This document shows, in pieces, positions 43,801 to 54,271 of a stretch of 64,000 nt of DNA. The notes below the pieces were generated by a model, which did no database searches, had not been told where the DNA came from, and saw only the letters and a program-made list of their open reading frames with translations. Positions within the stretch are counted from its first letter, which is position 1. Each line of letters starts with the position of its first letter. The DNA comes from Strigamia acuminata (lineage: Eukaryota; Arthropoda; Chilopoda; Geophilomorpha; Linotaeniidae), in contig OX442319.1 in the NCBI GenBank assembly GCA_949358305.1, positions 13,330,001 to 13,394,000 of the forward strand. The letters run 5' to 3'. Position numbers and translations under genes: made by a program.

Positions 43801-46040
43801 CGATGGCCGGTTCTGCCGCAGTGTTTACACTTCTGTTTTTCGTGCTGTGGCTTCGAGTGGTCCGACTGCTGGTGCTGCTGACCGGAGGTGCCCCTCGAGG
43901 AGCGTTTTCCTCCTTTTTGCGAGTTTGCGTGTGGTCGTGTTGAGTTTCCCGACTTGTGTAGCTGGTGCACAGACTGCTGCGCATCGACGAAGCTGGACAC
44001 GTCGGCTCCGGCGATTTCGGCGGAGGTAGCGGCTTCGAGGGCTATTGCAAAGGTTAAATCCTTTTGCACATATAGCGTCTCTTGAACCTGCCGCATATTC
44101 AAACCTATGACAAACTGATTCCGCATTTCGTCATCCTGAGCAGTGTCAAAGTCGCAATACTTGGTGAGTGAGTGAAGAGCGGCTGCAAAATCGCTCACAG
44201 ACTCGCCCTTATTGCGCTTACGGGCTCGGAAACGGACAATTTCCCCTTGCTTAACCGGTCTAGGCTTCTGGTTCTTGATCATCAAGTCCGAGAGCTGCTT
44301 AAATGTTAACTCCGTCGGCTTCTTCGGTCTGGCGAGATCCACGAACTTGGCGAAAGTGGCCATGCCCACACAGGCCAAAAGTGTATTCACTTTTTCCTTG
44401 TCGTCGACGATTTTATTGCAGGAGAAAACGCATTCGATTTGCATTAAATAGGTCTCCCAGTCGTCGAGTGGGTTATATTTCTCGGGTGCCGCAACCAAAG
44501 GCATTTTCGAGCGGTAAAGTTGATAAAAAACGAGCAAAAACTTGCGATCAAGAGTTCGGGCCTAACGGTCAACGCGTGGTCAAAGACGCGTGGTCGGGGG
44601 CGAAAAGTTCATCCAATTCGACAAGAAAGCACACAAAAGTTAATAAAAGTTGATGGATTCAATTTGTACTCATCTCTCGTCGCCAATAATGTGTTCCGAT
44701 CGTCGAATAAAATGATGAAAGTGGATGCAAATGTTCATGTGTTCAAAAAGCAGCCATCTTGTAGTTGAAAATTACATAAGTGGTTTAATAATTCAAAATA
44801 GTACAGGGGGCGCTCGCGTAAGCGGGCGCGTCATGAAATAACGTAAAATACAAAATGGAGTCAGGACACTCCACAAGAATTGTTTTATTTTTATAGAAAA
44901 CACCAGTGAATGTTACTGCACTTCCATTTGGTAATTGTCCACAAATGAAGAACGGTAATTTACAAAATTAATTTCTTTTTGTTTCCACACTTGAATTGCT
45001 TTCTTCTTGATGCATTTGAAAATTGATTCTGATCATTCCACTGTTTTTCAGAAAAAAGAAAGAAATTAACCACTGTACTTATTTTTGGTTTTCGTGATTT
45101 ACCTACTTCAAAAGTATGTGACCAGCAGTTAAAGGTACGGTGAAACATTTTCACACAAAATCGACCACCACTCTGCAGGCACTGCACAAAATTTTAATGC
45201 TGCTATCAAATGTAGTGTGACAAATAATTATTTAATATTAAAGATTTGTTTTTATATAAAATAAAAATAGAAAAAAAAAACTCTATGTACGTATACAGTA
45301 CAAATTATAAATATAATTATTTTTGATTATGATAATATTCAGCTATTCCTAAATAATCAGGAAGAGGGAGTTAACATTTTGACACCGTTGACTGTAAGCT
45401 ATGGATGGCTCAATGATGTAACGCTTCGAGAATCTAAGGTAACAAATTAAATGAATTATTAGAAAGCCCAAAATAAACTTTCTTTTATGAAATAGACCGT
45501 GCAGAGAAATACAAAGCGTAATCCATGTGAAGAGAACAAAAGTGCCTATTTTCAGTGCAAAAATGCATGTTTGCACTACAATTTATTTCGAAGTGTTAAC
45601 TGCAGGTACACTTATTTAGATGTTTCACTTTTTTCATTCCTCAGAAAGTAAGCTACAACTAATTGTAAGTTTGTTTCAGATTACCGTACATGGTAAAACC
45701 TAATTTGCCTGTTTGCAATACTGCTAGTGACATTACCACCGCTCATTTCGTGTACTTAAACAATTTTCAGACGAATCAAAAACAATGCAAATGTAAACAA
45801 CCTTGCGAAAATATTTTTTACCAAATTATGTTTGGGGGCACTAAATTTCCAGTAAATTATCAGACAGTGATAAGATTGATGTTTGGTGATAGTTTTACAG
45901 AGACTATTATAGAGAAAGAGGCATATACATTATCTCAATTCTTAAGCGATTTCGGTAGCATTGTGGGACTTGGTTTGGGACTGTCACTACTGTCTCTGCA
46001 CATTTGGATTTTAAATGCTTGTAAGATATATAAACCATAA
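37821..46040 (+). CDS. Tandem two-subunit DEG/ENaC channel, gene 1
   Basis: Eleven exons: 37821-38297, 38379-38451, 38524-38615, 38693-38785, 38849-38958, 39051-39834, 44897-44954, 45052-45134, 45343-45438, 45496-45605 and 45680-46040, giving 778 residues in consistent phase. Unit 1 has TM1 (IIWLLLFFFCTCMFSYQTYD, ~48), LPDLIVCN, GICSTFQ, a Cys-rich ectodomain (SSEDEFTECYRKC, CLCRRPC) and TM2 with LGLFLGLSVISL (~365-397). After a ~40-residue linker in the same exon, unit 2 starts with its own TM1 (KLIFILVIAGFTLYCLHIRF, ~440), YPSVTLC, KNPCEENKSAYFQC-type Cys motifs, CKCKQPCENIFYQ, and TM2 with IVGLGLGLSLLSL. DEG/ENaC proteins are trimeric cation channels with one such unit per chain, so this is a concatemer. 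The N-terminal HG gating motif is absent (IG in unit 1). The exon 6 donor used here is GTAACC at 39835 because the paralogue's GTAAGG is ATAAGG here. The next intron holds a Ty3/Gypsy element. AATAAA near 46270. Confidence 0.75.
39877..40064 (-). repeat. 3' LTR of the Ty3/Gypsy element
   Basis: 188 bp, identical by eye to the 5' LTR. Contains AATAAA-type and GC-rich (GGCGCTCGCGTAAGCGGGCG) blocks on the plus strand. Confidence 0.9.
40209..44504 (-). CDS. Gag-Pol polyprotein of the Ty3/Gypsy element
   Basis: A single uninterrupted frame of 1,431 codons from the ATG at 44504 to a stop at 40209-40211, with gag and pol fused. In order: a gag region (to ~220), two CCHC zinc knuckles (CKHCGRTGHRQDEC and CHGCGIEGHIKPVC, ~226-259), an aspartic protease with DTGA (~322), reverse transcriptase with KLDMNSAYNQL and FIDD (~624 and ~686), RNase H with TVDAS and RTDHKPL, and integrase with H-x3-H-x28-C-x2-C (~1053-1089) and a D, D-x35-E core (HIDFAGP, HSDNGPQF, GAVEGF). 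The tail is Pro-rich and basic. The Phe in FIDD replaces the usual Tyr of YxDD. The layout matches mag/K02A2.6-like Ty3/Gypsy elements of invertebrates. No stop or frameshift is present. Confidence 0.93.
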   Translation of the reverse strand: MPLVAAPEKYNPLDDWETYLMQIECVFSCNKIVDDKEKVNTLLACVGMATFAKFVDLARPKKPTELTFKQLSDLMIKNQKPRPVKQGEIVRFRARKRNKGESVSDFAAALHSLTKYCDFDTAQDDEMRNQFVIGLNMRQVQETLYVQKDLTFAIALEAATSAEIAGADVSSFVDAQQSVHQLHKSGNSTRPHANSQKGGKRSSRGTSGQQHQQSDHSKPQHEKQKCKHCGRTGHRQDECRFRTAKCHGCGIEGHIKPVCRSTKSSTSAHHTTVSAPRKLTFYTVRTRKPKTPIAVNEVSIRPTKPLVLELRIAQTLLWMEIDTGAGATIISRAMHNKYFSQFQIKPLSTELSSYDGHSLPMTGVCIVPVTYDEKTLELPLCIADHGQVPLLGRDWMDEFGLLHAAGAALRSVIYRAAAGVPSKSARKRATRQRAAGPNNMELAATFAPTREGEVFPASQDDPSPPSIVAAPAYKSLPPLAAAAKDAAPQCSASAADLEKLRTILDKHKNVFRDEIGRYNVAPVSIAVDKDFSPIFLKAYPVPLSVKPALEKELRRLQDLGIITPVASSKWATPIMHVRKSDGTIKIAGCYNRTVNKAVLPCSYPLPLFADVTTKLSGGKSYSKLDMNSAYNQLELDAASQELCTINTHLGLFRVNRLFYGISTAPPIFQREMDILTADVGDTQPFIDDSAVTGRSDSVHLHNLDGLLGKFDGAGLTLNRGKCQFLQDEIEFLGFRISKHGIAPIASKIAPLKNATRPTDVTSLKSFIGLINYYGRFIRDLSTLLEPLYRLTRDDVDWKWENVHEAAWLKVRESVSVDSALTHYDQLKEVFLTVDASPVGVGAFLSHRDKSGHHLPIAFASSLLSAAQRNYAQIEREGYAIVYGIRKFHHYLFGRRFILRTDHKPLVSIFGDKKGCNQVVAARLHRWAIFLSAYDYLIEHLPAVDNAIADGLSRNPQPLVDLSEDFDFEVNNIFSVSISDFPVSKPSLQAAYAADAILQEVLRCVRDGWPKHKPELREFQKHKDAFSLFNDFIFLNDRLVVPEDLRASILIELHAGHFGIVRTKSLARSTVWWPAIDADIERVVRACDACQRTLPDPPRTSTVRWPIPEEVWGRLHIDFAGPFLGKTFLLGIDAKSKWCEVNAMTTTTAAATIAVLEDWFSRYGLPIHVHSDNGPQFTAFEFREFLEENGIRHTFSPPYHPATNGAVEGFVGTFKRQMQKFVNLNFSLVDSLRQFLFSYRTTPHATTKLTPADVFLQRTMRTRLHLLNPRLLPDSALMETARSFDVGDLVYVRDYRHTDKWIPGVVKEKVSSTTYAIEIANGVVWSRHIDQLRKRSTISPYRSIEGDERQSGPFVMPQTSTEIPPAVQAQPQLPAPNSPQPNIPIPNSPPRSPAPLLPPLPPSPPALPPPPQAARSPRPTRTRKQTDFYGFS
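44686..44873 (-). repeat. 5' LTR of the Ty3/Gypsy element
   Basis: 188 bp; the primer-binding site begins immediately inside it at 44685 reading on the minus strand. Confidence 0.9.
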
Positions 46041-46640
46041 TATGAAAATGCGTTGTCGATTATGCACGCTAATAAGACCATGAAATATTACTTCAATAAA
46101 GGCAACAACACAACCGAATATTGTAAATCTCTAGAGTTTCAAATTTACATTTAATTGTTCAATGTATGTAAATGAGCTAAAGTTGGGCTCAGTTTATTCA
46201 ATTTTCAACTTTGTATTTGAACACTGTAATGTCACCCATTTTAAATTATTAAGAAATGTTTTTTGACGGAATAAACTTTAATTAATGCACACTGTACTTT
46301 CATATGGCATAATAAAAAATATTTTACGAAAAACATTAAAACGTTTTATGCAATTACGTGTAAATGCGCAAACATTGCCTTGACCAGCGGATACCAACAA
46401 CATGTCCTCGATTTATCGTTGAATTTTAACCTTAAATTATTGAGTTACGCGGGCAGATTTAGAAGTTTTCACAGTTCTTCTATGAAAACAAGGCCCCATG
46501 TGGCTATGGGGTCCCAAAAATACCATAAAAAAATTTTGTTACTAGAATTTTTTACAAGAATTTTTTTCAAGAATTCTATGAAATAAAATTGGAATTTTTT
46601 TTCTTCAAAATAGACCCCGAACTAACCAGTTATTGCCATA
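46041..46640 (+). other. 3' flank of DEG/ENaC gene 1
   Basis: 3' UTR and flank matching 61036-61610 after gene 2, including GAATAAACTTTAATTAATGC (poly(A) signal) and the ACGCGGGCAGATTT segment. The duplication therefore extends about 570 bp beyond the stop codon. Confidence 0.6.
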
Positions 46641-47300
46641 GCAATCGCCGGATCGCTCTTCATCACATTCGTATAAACTGTCGTGATTGGAGTTGTTCTG
46701 TCTCTTTTGTGGCGGTCATGGCACAGACGAGGCCTTGCAGAATCCTCTGTCCTGATTGGCTGCAAACAGGACGTAGCTCCGATGGTACGCCGTAGGAGCT
46801 GTTGAGGATCATCCACGTAATGTTGCCAGTGCCCACTGGCGGCAGCCAGTTGGTCACAGAAGTCGGGGTTATCAGAACTGACTGGATGATAGTCGATGTT
46901 TTAAAGGCCTTACGCACGAGGCACACTTCAGATGCATAGGGCAAATGGGACTTTTGTAACACACCAAACAGTGCGAGTGTTGAAGATATTGTTCGGTATG
47001 TCGCCGTCAGGTGGCATGCCACAGATTTGCACAAGTAACTGAAAATAGAATAAATCCTCACCGTAATAATTCGATGCTTACTCCATGATGACTGGTTCTC
47101 AACTGCTGCTTTATTCACTCAAGTACATGTGAGGCAACATGTGATTTCCCATTGGTTACAGCGCCATCCTGTGGCAGACTGCAACACTACACTCACTTCA
47201 TGCGCAAATGAAATGAACATGACACACGTCAATCTCTTCTCTTTTCCAAATGAACACAATCAACAGCCATCCATAAATAACTCTAACACTATCTCCTAGT
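46640..47300. repeat. Dispersed element fragment
   Basis: Shares TAGGAGCTGTTGAGGATCAT with 33612. A GATATTGTTCGGTATGTCGC...GGTGGC block resembles GATATTGTTCAGTGCGTCAC at 50548, followed in both by GAATAAATC. This could be a solo LTR or other retroelement piece; no domain is recognised in its open frames. Confidence 0.4.
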
Positions 47301-48190
47301 TTATACAATTTCATAGCTACAACCAGGACTGGATTGGGAACAAATTTTTTGCCGGGAAATCTGGGTGTCCGGGCCACAATTAATGAAGTCAGGACAGGCC
47401 ACAGCGTTGGAAGAAGTGCAGCTTCTCCAAAAGTCAGAAATATTCCTGGTTGAAAGAGTCGAAAATAATCCTGCTTATCCTCTTAAAACAAACATTTTCT
47501 CCTAAGTTTTTATGAGTGATTCAGTCGTAAAAAAAAAACGATTTACCAAAATAAAAGTGACGCATGGTTCGTTCTTTGTTAAACCACTTGCTGTCAACCA
47601 GATCGTCATAAAATTTTTATGTACAAGTTGGCTGTACGAGCATTTTATTTGCAGAAGCAGTTTCAAATTCAATCGCAACGTTGAAGTCACCATTTCATTC
47701 AGGTAAGCCAAAATCTTAACCGAATACTTACAAAATTAAACTAATTCTGTATCTAATAAATTCACTACATTGGTATAAGGCCATGCAATGAATTCATTAG
47801 AAATTTCATTAAAAATATCTTATTTTGTTACGAACAAAAAAACTTCCCTTCAGTTTAGCCATTTTAAGTTTATCTACCAGGTGGCATAAAAATCCATTGA
47901 GATTCAATCACATAATTATTTGCCCAGTCTATGTTTTAATACTGTCGTTATTGATGTTATTTATGTTATGTTTGGTTGGTTTGCCATAGAATACCATGTT
48001 AAAAAAATTTTGATATAAAAAACTTTCGTTATAACGAAGCATTTTTTCCGGGTCCCTCGATGTCGATAGTATCGCGGTTCGATATAACGAGGTTAGAATA
48101 TAATTGAAATCGCCCAAGAACCAGACAAAATAACCGTGAATGGTCGCCGTAGATAGTCTTCACTATATCCCATTTTATTTTTGGATAGAA
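47301..48190. other. Intergenic with a possible isolated exon
   Basis: A frame at about 47512-47702 (GSFFVKPLAVNQIVIKFLCT ... NRNVEVTISFR) ends exactly at a good GTAAGCC donor and faintly resembles exon 2 of family X in its spacing. It may be a diverged exon. A dispersed repeat fragment (GGACTGGATTGGGAACAAAT) is at about 47325-47400, and a MITE fragment with CGTTATAACGA at 48025-48095. Confidence 0.3.
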
Positions 48191-48196
48191 AAAAAA

Positions 48197-49424
48197 ATGA
48201 TGCTTTCACTCGCTGTTTATTGCATCGTTATCGTTGCTGGAGTTTACGCACGAGGACCAGAAACTGGCCACAAAAAGTGGGAACAATGTAATGCCAAGCT
48301 AGACAACAGTTCAGGCCATATTAGTTTCCAATTGAACCAGTAAGAATTGACAGTAAGAAAGTTAATCCAAAAAACTTGAAGAAAAATTCTTTTCAGTACT
48401 AATTTCCTAGTGACAAAGAGCAGTACTGTTTGCGCACAATGCACGCTGGAGAACTTTGCAAGCATCAAGATGACTCAAGTTGCAAAACCCAAAAAATTTC
48501 TAAAGGCGATCGAAAAGGAATCGTTCAGGAGCTGCAATTTAGTTCCACGCAGCTAAATATTACGTGTTATTGCACGAGGTAAGCGAATGGTTAATTTTCA
48601 TGTGAGACCGTATTACCCTGCTTTGAAGGGCATATGCCCTTAAATGCGAGTAGAGTTTGGGATTATGATTTAACCTATCTTTTCCTAACTGACTGATAGA
48701 AATTAATCTTTTTCATTTATAAAGAAAAATCAGTCATATTAAACACGATTTTTATTGTATATTTTTATTAGATATTAAAATTAGGGCTCGTTTTATACGA
48801 CACTGCCAGATAATTCAAATTTGGTCGGATTCACGATTTTAGAGCGTGCTTTCTAATGCAGGGCAATACGGTCATAGGAAAGGAAATGAAAAATTTCTCT
48901 AATCTCTTTGAAATACCGGTAACCTTAAAAAAGGTCATAGAATATTTTTTTCGGCACAACTTAAGCAATAATAAAGTATTAGTGGTTTTACATGATCAAA
49001 CCGTGTTTTTACCATTGGAAAAAGGGAACAATTTTGTGCAATGCATTCTGAGATGTATGTACTGAATTATCACAAGTGTCGGTACTTACTTACGTCATCC
49101 ACCATAGCATCCTTAGCTCCTGCTAAAATATTTCCAATTGTTTTTCTTAGCTCTGATAGCAATGGTACTGTGAAACTAACATGGACCGAACCTCGTTTCA
49201 CAGTACAAGTAATAGTAAAGGCTAAACCAAAGGAAGTTGACGTCTCCACCAAAAGCTCAACATTGGAGAGTTTATACGAAGATTCAGTGGTTTTAGAATG
49301 CGAAGGAACAACCGATTGGATAGAAGTTTGTGAAAAATTGAAATCAGCAAGGCAATTTGACTTCAAACCAAAGCGTTTCGGCAAAACATTTTCGTGTATT
49401 CTAAAACCATTTCTGGGTTTATAA
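48197..49424 (+). pseudogene. Family X gene, copy D (frameshifted, different 3' exon)
   Basis: Exon 1 (48197-48339) encodes a signal peptide, MMLSLAVYCIVIVAGVYARG, and ends at a proper CA|GTAAGA donor. Exon 2 (48397-48578) begins TNFLVTKSSTVCAQCTLENF like copy A, but has one base fewer near 48492 (CCCAAAAAATTT against CCCAAAGTAATTT) and runs into TAA. Exon 3 (49151-49424) is in the right phase for the undamaged version and encodes DSNGTVKLTWTEPRFTVQVI and FGKTFSCILKPFLGL-stop, which has no counterpart in copies A-C. If the single base is a sequencing error the gene would encode about 200 residues of a secreted protein. Function unknown. Confidence 0.5.
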
Positions 49425-49737
49425 AGTTTTACGGCGGTGTAGCAAATTATTTTAATTTCCCAGTGAATAAAATAAACCTTTCAAATCTTTAATATTCTGT
49501 GGAGAATTATAATAAGCAATTTGTGTAAATAAAATTATATAAACATTAAGGTCGACATTTGACCAAATTGACGCAAATCTTTAAACTATACAATCTTGCG
49601 GCCGAAGCCCTAAAATAATATCAGTTCAGTTCGCTGTTCCTCGATCCAGAGAAGAGTGAAACATTCTTCTATCTAGAGAAAAAGATGTCATCTGAATCTG
49701 GATAGATATGGCTTCGGGTCCTCGTTCGAATTTGGTG

Positions 49738-50105
49738 TAAATGTTTGGTCGAAATGCATGTTTCGGTATCGCCGGTCGTCGGGGCTACTAGAATTCCCGA
49801 GTCGTGTTTGCGGATGTTGTTGGAGAATTGTGCGCGTATGCAGAAGTTGTTTGTTTTCGGATGCGACGAAGTAATTGCGGATTTCGTGGAGAGGAATCCT
49901 TTGAGGGAGTTGAGGGAAGTGATTTTTCGGATGTGCGATGGGATTAGTGTGGATTCGCTGCTGCGGATTTTGGGCGCGGAGAATCTGTTGCGGTTTGTTA
50001 CGGTCGTCAACTGCTGACAGTTCGGATTCGGAATGAGCGAGTTTTGTATGATGAAACAGTTTGTCAGGAATCAAACGCTGGATGTGGATGTGCAATTTAG
50101 GTAAT
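49738..50105 (+). pseudogene. LRR-gene 3' fragment (plus)
   Basis: Matches 27465-27840: CLVEMHVSVSPVVGATRIPE, RMCDGISVDSLLRILGAENL and VVNC, then a premature TGA at about 50018. Several codons (the ALNDG region) are deleted. Its 3' flank (AAATGTCAAATGTTTACATA) also matches that of 33784, so it was copied together with downstream DNA. Confidence 0.75.
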
Positions 50106-50717
50106 AAAATGGAATAAATATATTTATTCAAATTTATATTTTATATTTTAAATGTCAAATGTCAAATGTTTACATAAAATAGGAATGAAAAGTCCATGAA
50201 TGTTAGTCAGTTGCAATATGCAAACACACCGCTTAGAAAGCTGCATTCAAAATAAATATCGTGTTTAAAATTGAAGCAAATGTAAGAAAAATGTTGATTT
50301 TGTATTAGCATATGAATGCAAATCAATGTCGTTTCATAAATAATAAACATTGACATTTCTCCAAGCTGAAGGCAGCAAACACGCTTCACGGAAAGCGTGA
50401 GAAATTTATTTACTTTGGCTGCAATCTTATTCAGGCAAATCATATTTAAACAAACTCAATTGAAAGAGTTTTCTGTGTTGACATAAACGCAATGTTTAAT
50501 ATTCCAATATTCTGTAAATATGGTTCCTGAGAACATGTGTGGGTGATATTGTTCAGTGCGTCACCATCAGGTGGCGTACAAGTGCATTTAAATATATATT
50601 TTTTAGTAATAAGAGAATAAATCTCACTTCCTGTTTAACATGCAAATGTTACACATGTGTCCAGATTCGTCTCCAACCACAACTTGATGCAAATAACCCC
50701 ATCCAAGCATAATCTCA
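50106..50717. other. Duplicated 3' flank, no gene
   Basis: Resembles 33785-34150 (TCAAATGTTTACATAAAATAGGAATGAAAA, GGCAGCAAACACGCTTCACG). An insert at about 50540-50715 carries a block related to 46990-47060. Confidence 0.5.
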
Positions 50718-51050
50718 ACAACATGAAATCTCATTTAAGCTGTCTAAAATAATCAACAGAGAAAACAGTTTTATTCGGGTAAGTTATTTTTATTTGACTA
50801 TTTACTCCTCGGGAGTAATATATAGAACAGGAAACCACCATTATTCGGCACTTGCATCATTGTTATGACCCTTTAGGGTCTGTATTGTTAGTATTTGATG
50901 TTTGGCAAGTGTTGGAATTTTGACAATAAGTTTAGTACGTGTTTAGCTTATGAAATAATATAATTCGCCCAAATATCCACTGCCTAAGTAGCATGAAGAC
51001 CGCAAAAACCGAAAAGAGATGTCTCTAAGATCAATTTGTGCTATACTTAT
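50718..51050 (+). repeat. Cluster repeat R, copy 4
   Basis: Closest to copy 2 at 29560, sharing GAGTAATATATAGAACAGGA. It leads into the 5' flank of DEG/ENaC gene 2. Confidence 0.7.
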
Positions 51051-51166
51051 TGTTGTCCACCTGTCTTGTATTTCTGGATTATTATAATATAGTTGTAATC
51101 CACTCCTTGGTACGATTAATGTCTGTGGGAAATCGGTCGACTCGAGCGTAGAATAAACCAGTGATG

Positions 51167-51230
51167 GACTGGCCCGGCAGGGCTACCGGGAATTTACTGG
51201 TGGCCTGTCCCTGGCCCACCGTAGCCTGTC
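51167..51230. repeat. Short GC-rich insertion (GATGGACTGGCCCGGCAGGG)
   Basis: Interrupts the 5' flank of DEG/ENaC gene 2 relative to gene 1 (GAATAAAC ... AAAATGTTAGAAAATAATC). It is related to the repeats at 11465 and 47325. Confidence 0.5.
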
Positions 51231-54200
51231 AAAATGTTAGAAAATAATCGACGTGTTTTGTTTTTCAGTTTGGTCGTCAGTCTACACATTTGAAAACGAC
51301 GAGATTGCCTTTGGATTGAACTAAAATAATGCAGAATAATTATTTGATGAAAAGAAAACTCGGCGCCACGATTCACCAGTTAATGGCGAACAATGCCAAC
51401 AAACCTAACTGCGATTTAATTGGTTTGGATGATTTCGTAAACAGTAGGAAACTTTGGAGCAAACGTCACATCTTTTGGCTGCTTTTATTCTTATTTTGCA
51501 CGTGCATGTTGTCATATCAGACATACGATAGAATAATGCATTACTTAAGTTATCCTACAGCTGTTGACGTAACAAGTAGATCGGAGAAAATCAAGTTACC
51601 CGACTTAATGGTCTGTAATACCAATACAAAGAAAATGAACAGGTTTTTGGAAGAAATTGGGAAATCAAATAAACAAGAATCAATATTACCCCAATGCACA
51701 AATGATTTGGAAGTTGCGCTAAAAACTGGATCAACAACTTGTGAAATGGATAAACTTTGGAAAGCAACTAACAATAGTGATGACATAGTCAGCGTGAAAG
51801 TAAAAGTAAAAAATAAAAAATAGTACCAAAGTCACAATTTAAACGGTATTTGTATAGGGATATTCAAATGCTACTGTTGTTCAGACAGAAACTAACAGCC
51901 CGCACGGAATATGCTCAACATTTCAAATTTGTAATTACAAACAAATATTTGTCACCACTTATTTTATTACACTAATTTATTTACACTTATTTATTGACAC
52001 AGCTGAAGGTATAAGTGAATCGTTTGTTGGAAAAGTCCTGACAGCTAATTTTGAAAAAAACTACGCCCTTAAGTGCTCTAAACCTCTGCATACAGTAACT
52101 TAAATAAATTATTATTGCAAAAATTATTAGTTGCAAAATAATTTTGTTTTCTCTGTGCACTTAGCTGATGCTGAGATCCCATGATACAGGAAAATACACT
52201 CAGATATCAGCGCTATTTGCTGGTTCAAGATCAAAAATAAATTTCAGTTATAATAAAGTAAGATTTTTACAGAAAAACTTGAAATTCCTACGCAACATTT
52301 TATTAGAGTATGTATTTAATTCTAGGTCATATTCCTTAATTCACCTATTAATTCATGCTCTTCTGAAGACGAATTCAGAGAATGCTATCGTAAATGCTTA
52401 TTTAAAAATATTAAAACAAAGGAAACATGCAGGTAAGTTTATAAGAATATGGTGAGAATGCTTCTTGTTTGGTACTAGTATCACAACTAAAAAGCTAATG
52501 AATAATCTTCTACATAAACTTAAGATTTCCGTTCATGAAGATAGATTTACCACTATGCAAATGTGCAAACGATGCATTTGGGAAATACTACTCTGTTATG
52601 TACTGGATTGAAAACCTGGAGCCAATTACTCAATGCCTATGTCGACATCCGTGTCAACAAATAACCTTTACACCAGATATTGATGTTGCCACAGCAGATA
52701 ATGAAAAAACCATGACTCTATCATTAGCAATAACTAATGAGAAAATCACTATATACGAAGAACGGTACACTTATGATGTCATTGCCTTATTATCAGATTT
52801 AGGAGGCAATCTGGGCCTGTTCCTTGGTCTTTCCGTAATCTCACTACCTCAAGTCATTTGGTATTTGTATTACGTTGCATCACATATTCACGAAAAAAGA
52901 ACCGACAATAAGATTCGCTGTCTGTATGAGCTGAGCAAAAAGAGTGTGCTAGAAACTGAAGGAAAAACCGAAGCGAATGGAGTCTTAGGAAATTTCAAGT
53001 TAATGTTTGTATTAGTTATTGCCGGATTTACTTTATATTGCCTGTATATTCGTTTCAACAACTACATTGATGAACCGGTAACAACAATTGTCAGAATAGT
53101 TAGACGGAACTACACCGAATATCCATCAATCACCCTCTGTGGTGAAGAACAAAATGAAGAGATGGACAGAGCCAGATTACACTTGCTGAAACAAACCAAT
53201 AAAACTTGTAATAACATATCACCCTGGCATTTGTTCAATAACAAATTGTCAGTGGAAGACATCTGGAAAACACTTGACATCCAAAAAACATTTGCTATTG
53301 TGAACATTCTAACCTTAGTAAGGCATATTTGTAAAAACATAAACAACAACAAAAATTGTTTTATTTTTATAGGAAATACCAATGAATGTTATTGCACTTC
53401 CATTTGGTAATTGTCCACAAGTAAAGAAAGGTAATTTACAAAATTAATTTCTTTTAGTTCCCACCCTTGATTTGCTTTCTTGTTCATGCATTTGAAAATT
53501 CATTCTGACCATTCCATTGTTTTTCAGGGAAAAAAAATGAATTAACCACTGTACTTACGTTCGGTTTTCGTAATTTATCTTCTTCAGAAGTATGTGACCA
53601 GCAGTTAAAGGTACAAAATTATCCAACACTTGACTAGGCAGCGGCAATTTTTATGGCCAAGATTGTTCATATACAGTACAAATTATAAATATAATTATTT
53701 TTTATTATGATAATATTCAGCTATTCCTAAATGATCTGGAAGAGGAAGTTAACATTTTGACACCATTGACTGTAAACTATGGATGGTTCAATCATGTAAT
53801 GCTTCGAGAATCTAAGGTAATAAATTAAATGAATTATGTGACTGCCCAAAATAAGCTTTCTTTTATGAAATAGACCGTGCAAAGAAATACAAAGCGTAAT
53901 CCGTGTGAAAAGAACAAAAGTGCCTATTTTCAGTGCAAAAAAGCTTGTTTGCACAACAATTTATTTCAAAGTGTCAACTGCAGGTACACTTGTTTAGATG
54001 TTTCACTTTTTTCATCCCTCACAAGATAAGCTACAACTAATTGTAAGGTTGACCAAACTAATACTGTTTGTTTCAGATTACCGTACATGGTAAAACCTAA
54101 TTTGCCGGTTTGCAATACTGCAAGTGACATTACCACCGCTCATTTCATGTACTTAAACAATTTTCAGACGAACCAAAAACAATGTAAATGTAAACAACCT

Positions 54201-54271
54201 TGCGAAAATATTTTTTACCAATGTATGTTTGGGGGCAATAAATTACCAGAAAATTTCCAGTTTATAACAAT

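Larger units (their letters stand above)
39877..44873 (-). mobile_element. Complete Ty3/Gypsy retrotransposon, recent insertion
   Basis: 4,997 bp on the minus strand in intron 6 of DEG/ENaC gene 1. Two LTRs of 188 bp (39877-40064 and 44686-44873) look identical base for base. CAAG flanks both ends (39873-39876 and 44874-44877), and the paralogous intron at about 53335-53372 is the empty site. Read on the minus strand, the LTR starts TGGAGTGTCC. The primer-binding site TGGCGACGAG follows the 5' LTR directly, and an AAGGGGATGA polypurine tract precedes the 3' LTR. One long gag-pol frame fills the interior. Everything needed for autonomous movement appears present. Confidence 0.92.

Noticed and set aside
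40524-44768. Several plus-strand frames of 80-175 codons within the Ty3/Gypsy element
   Set aside because: Shadows opposite the single gag-pol frame, which carries all recognised motifs.
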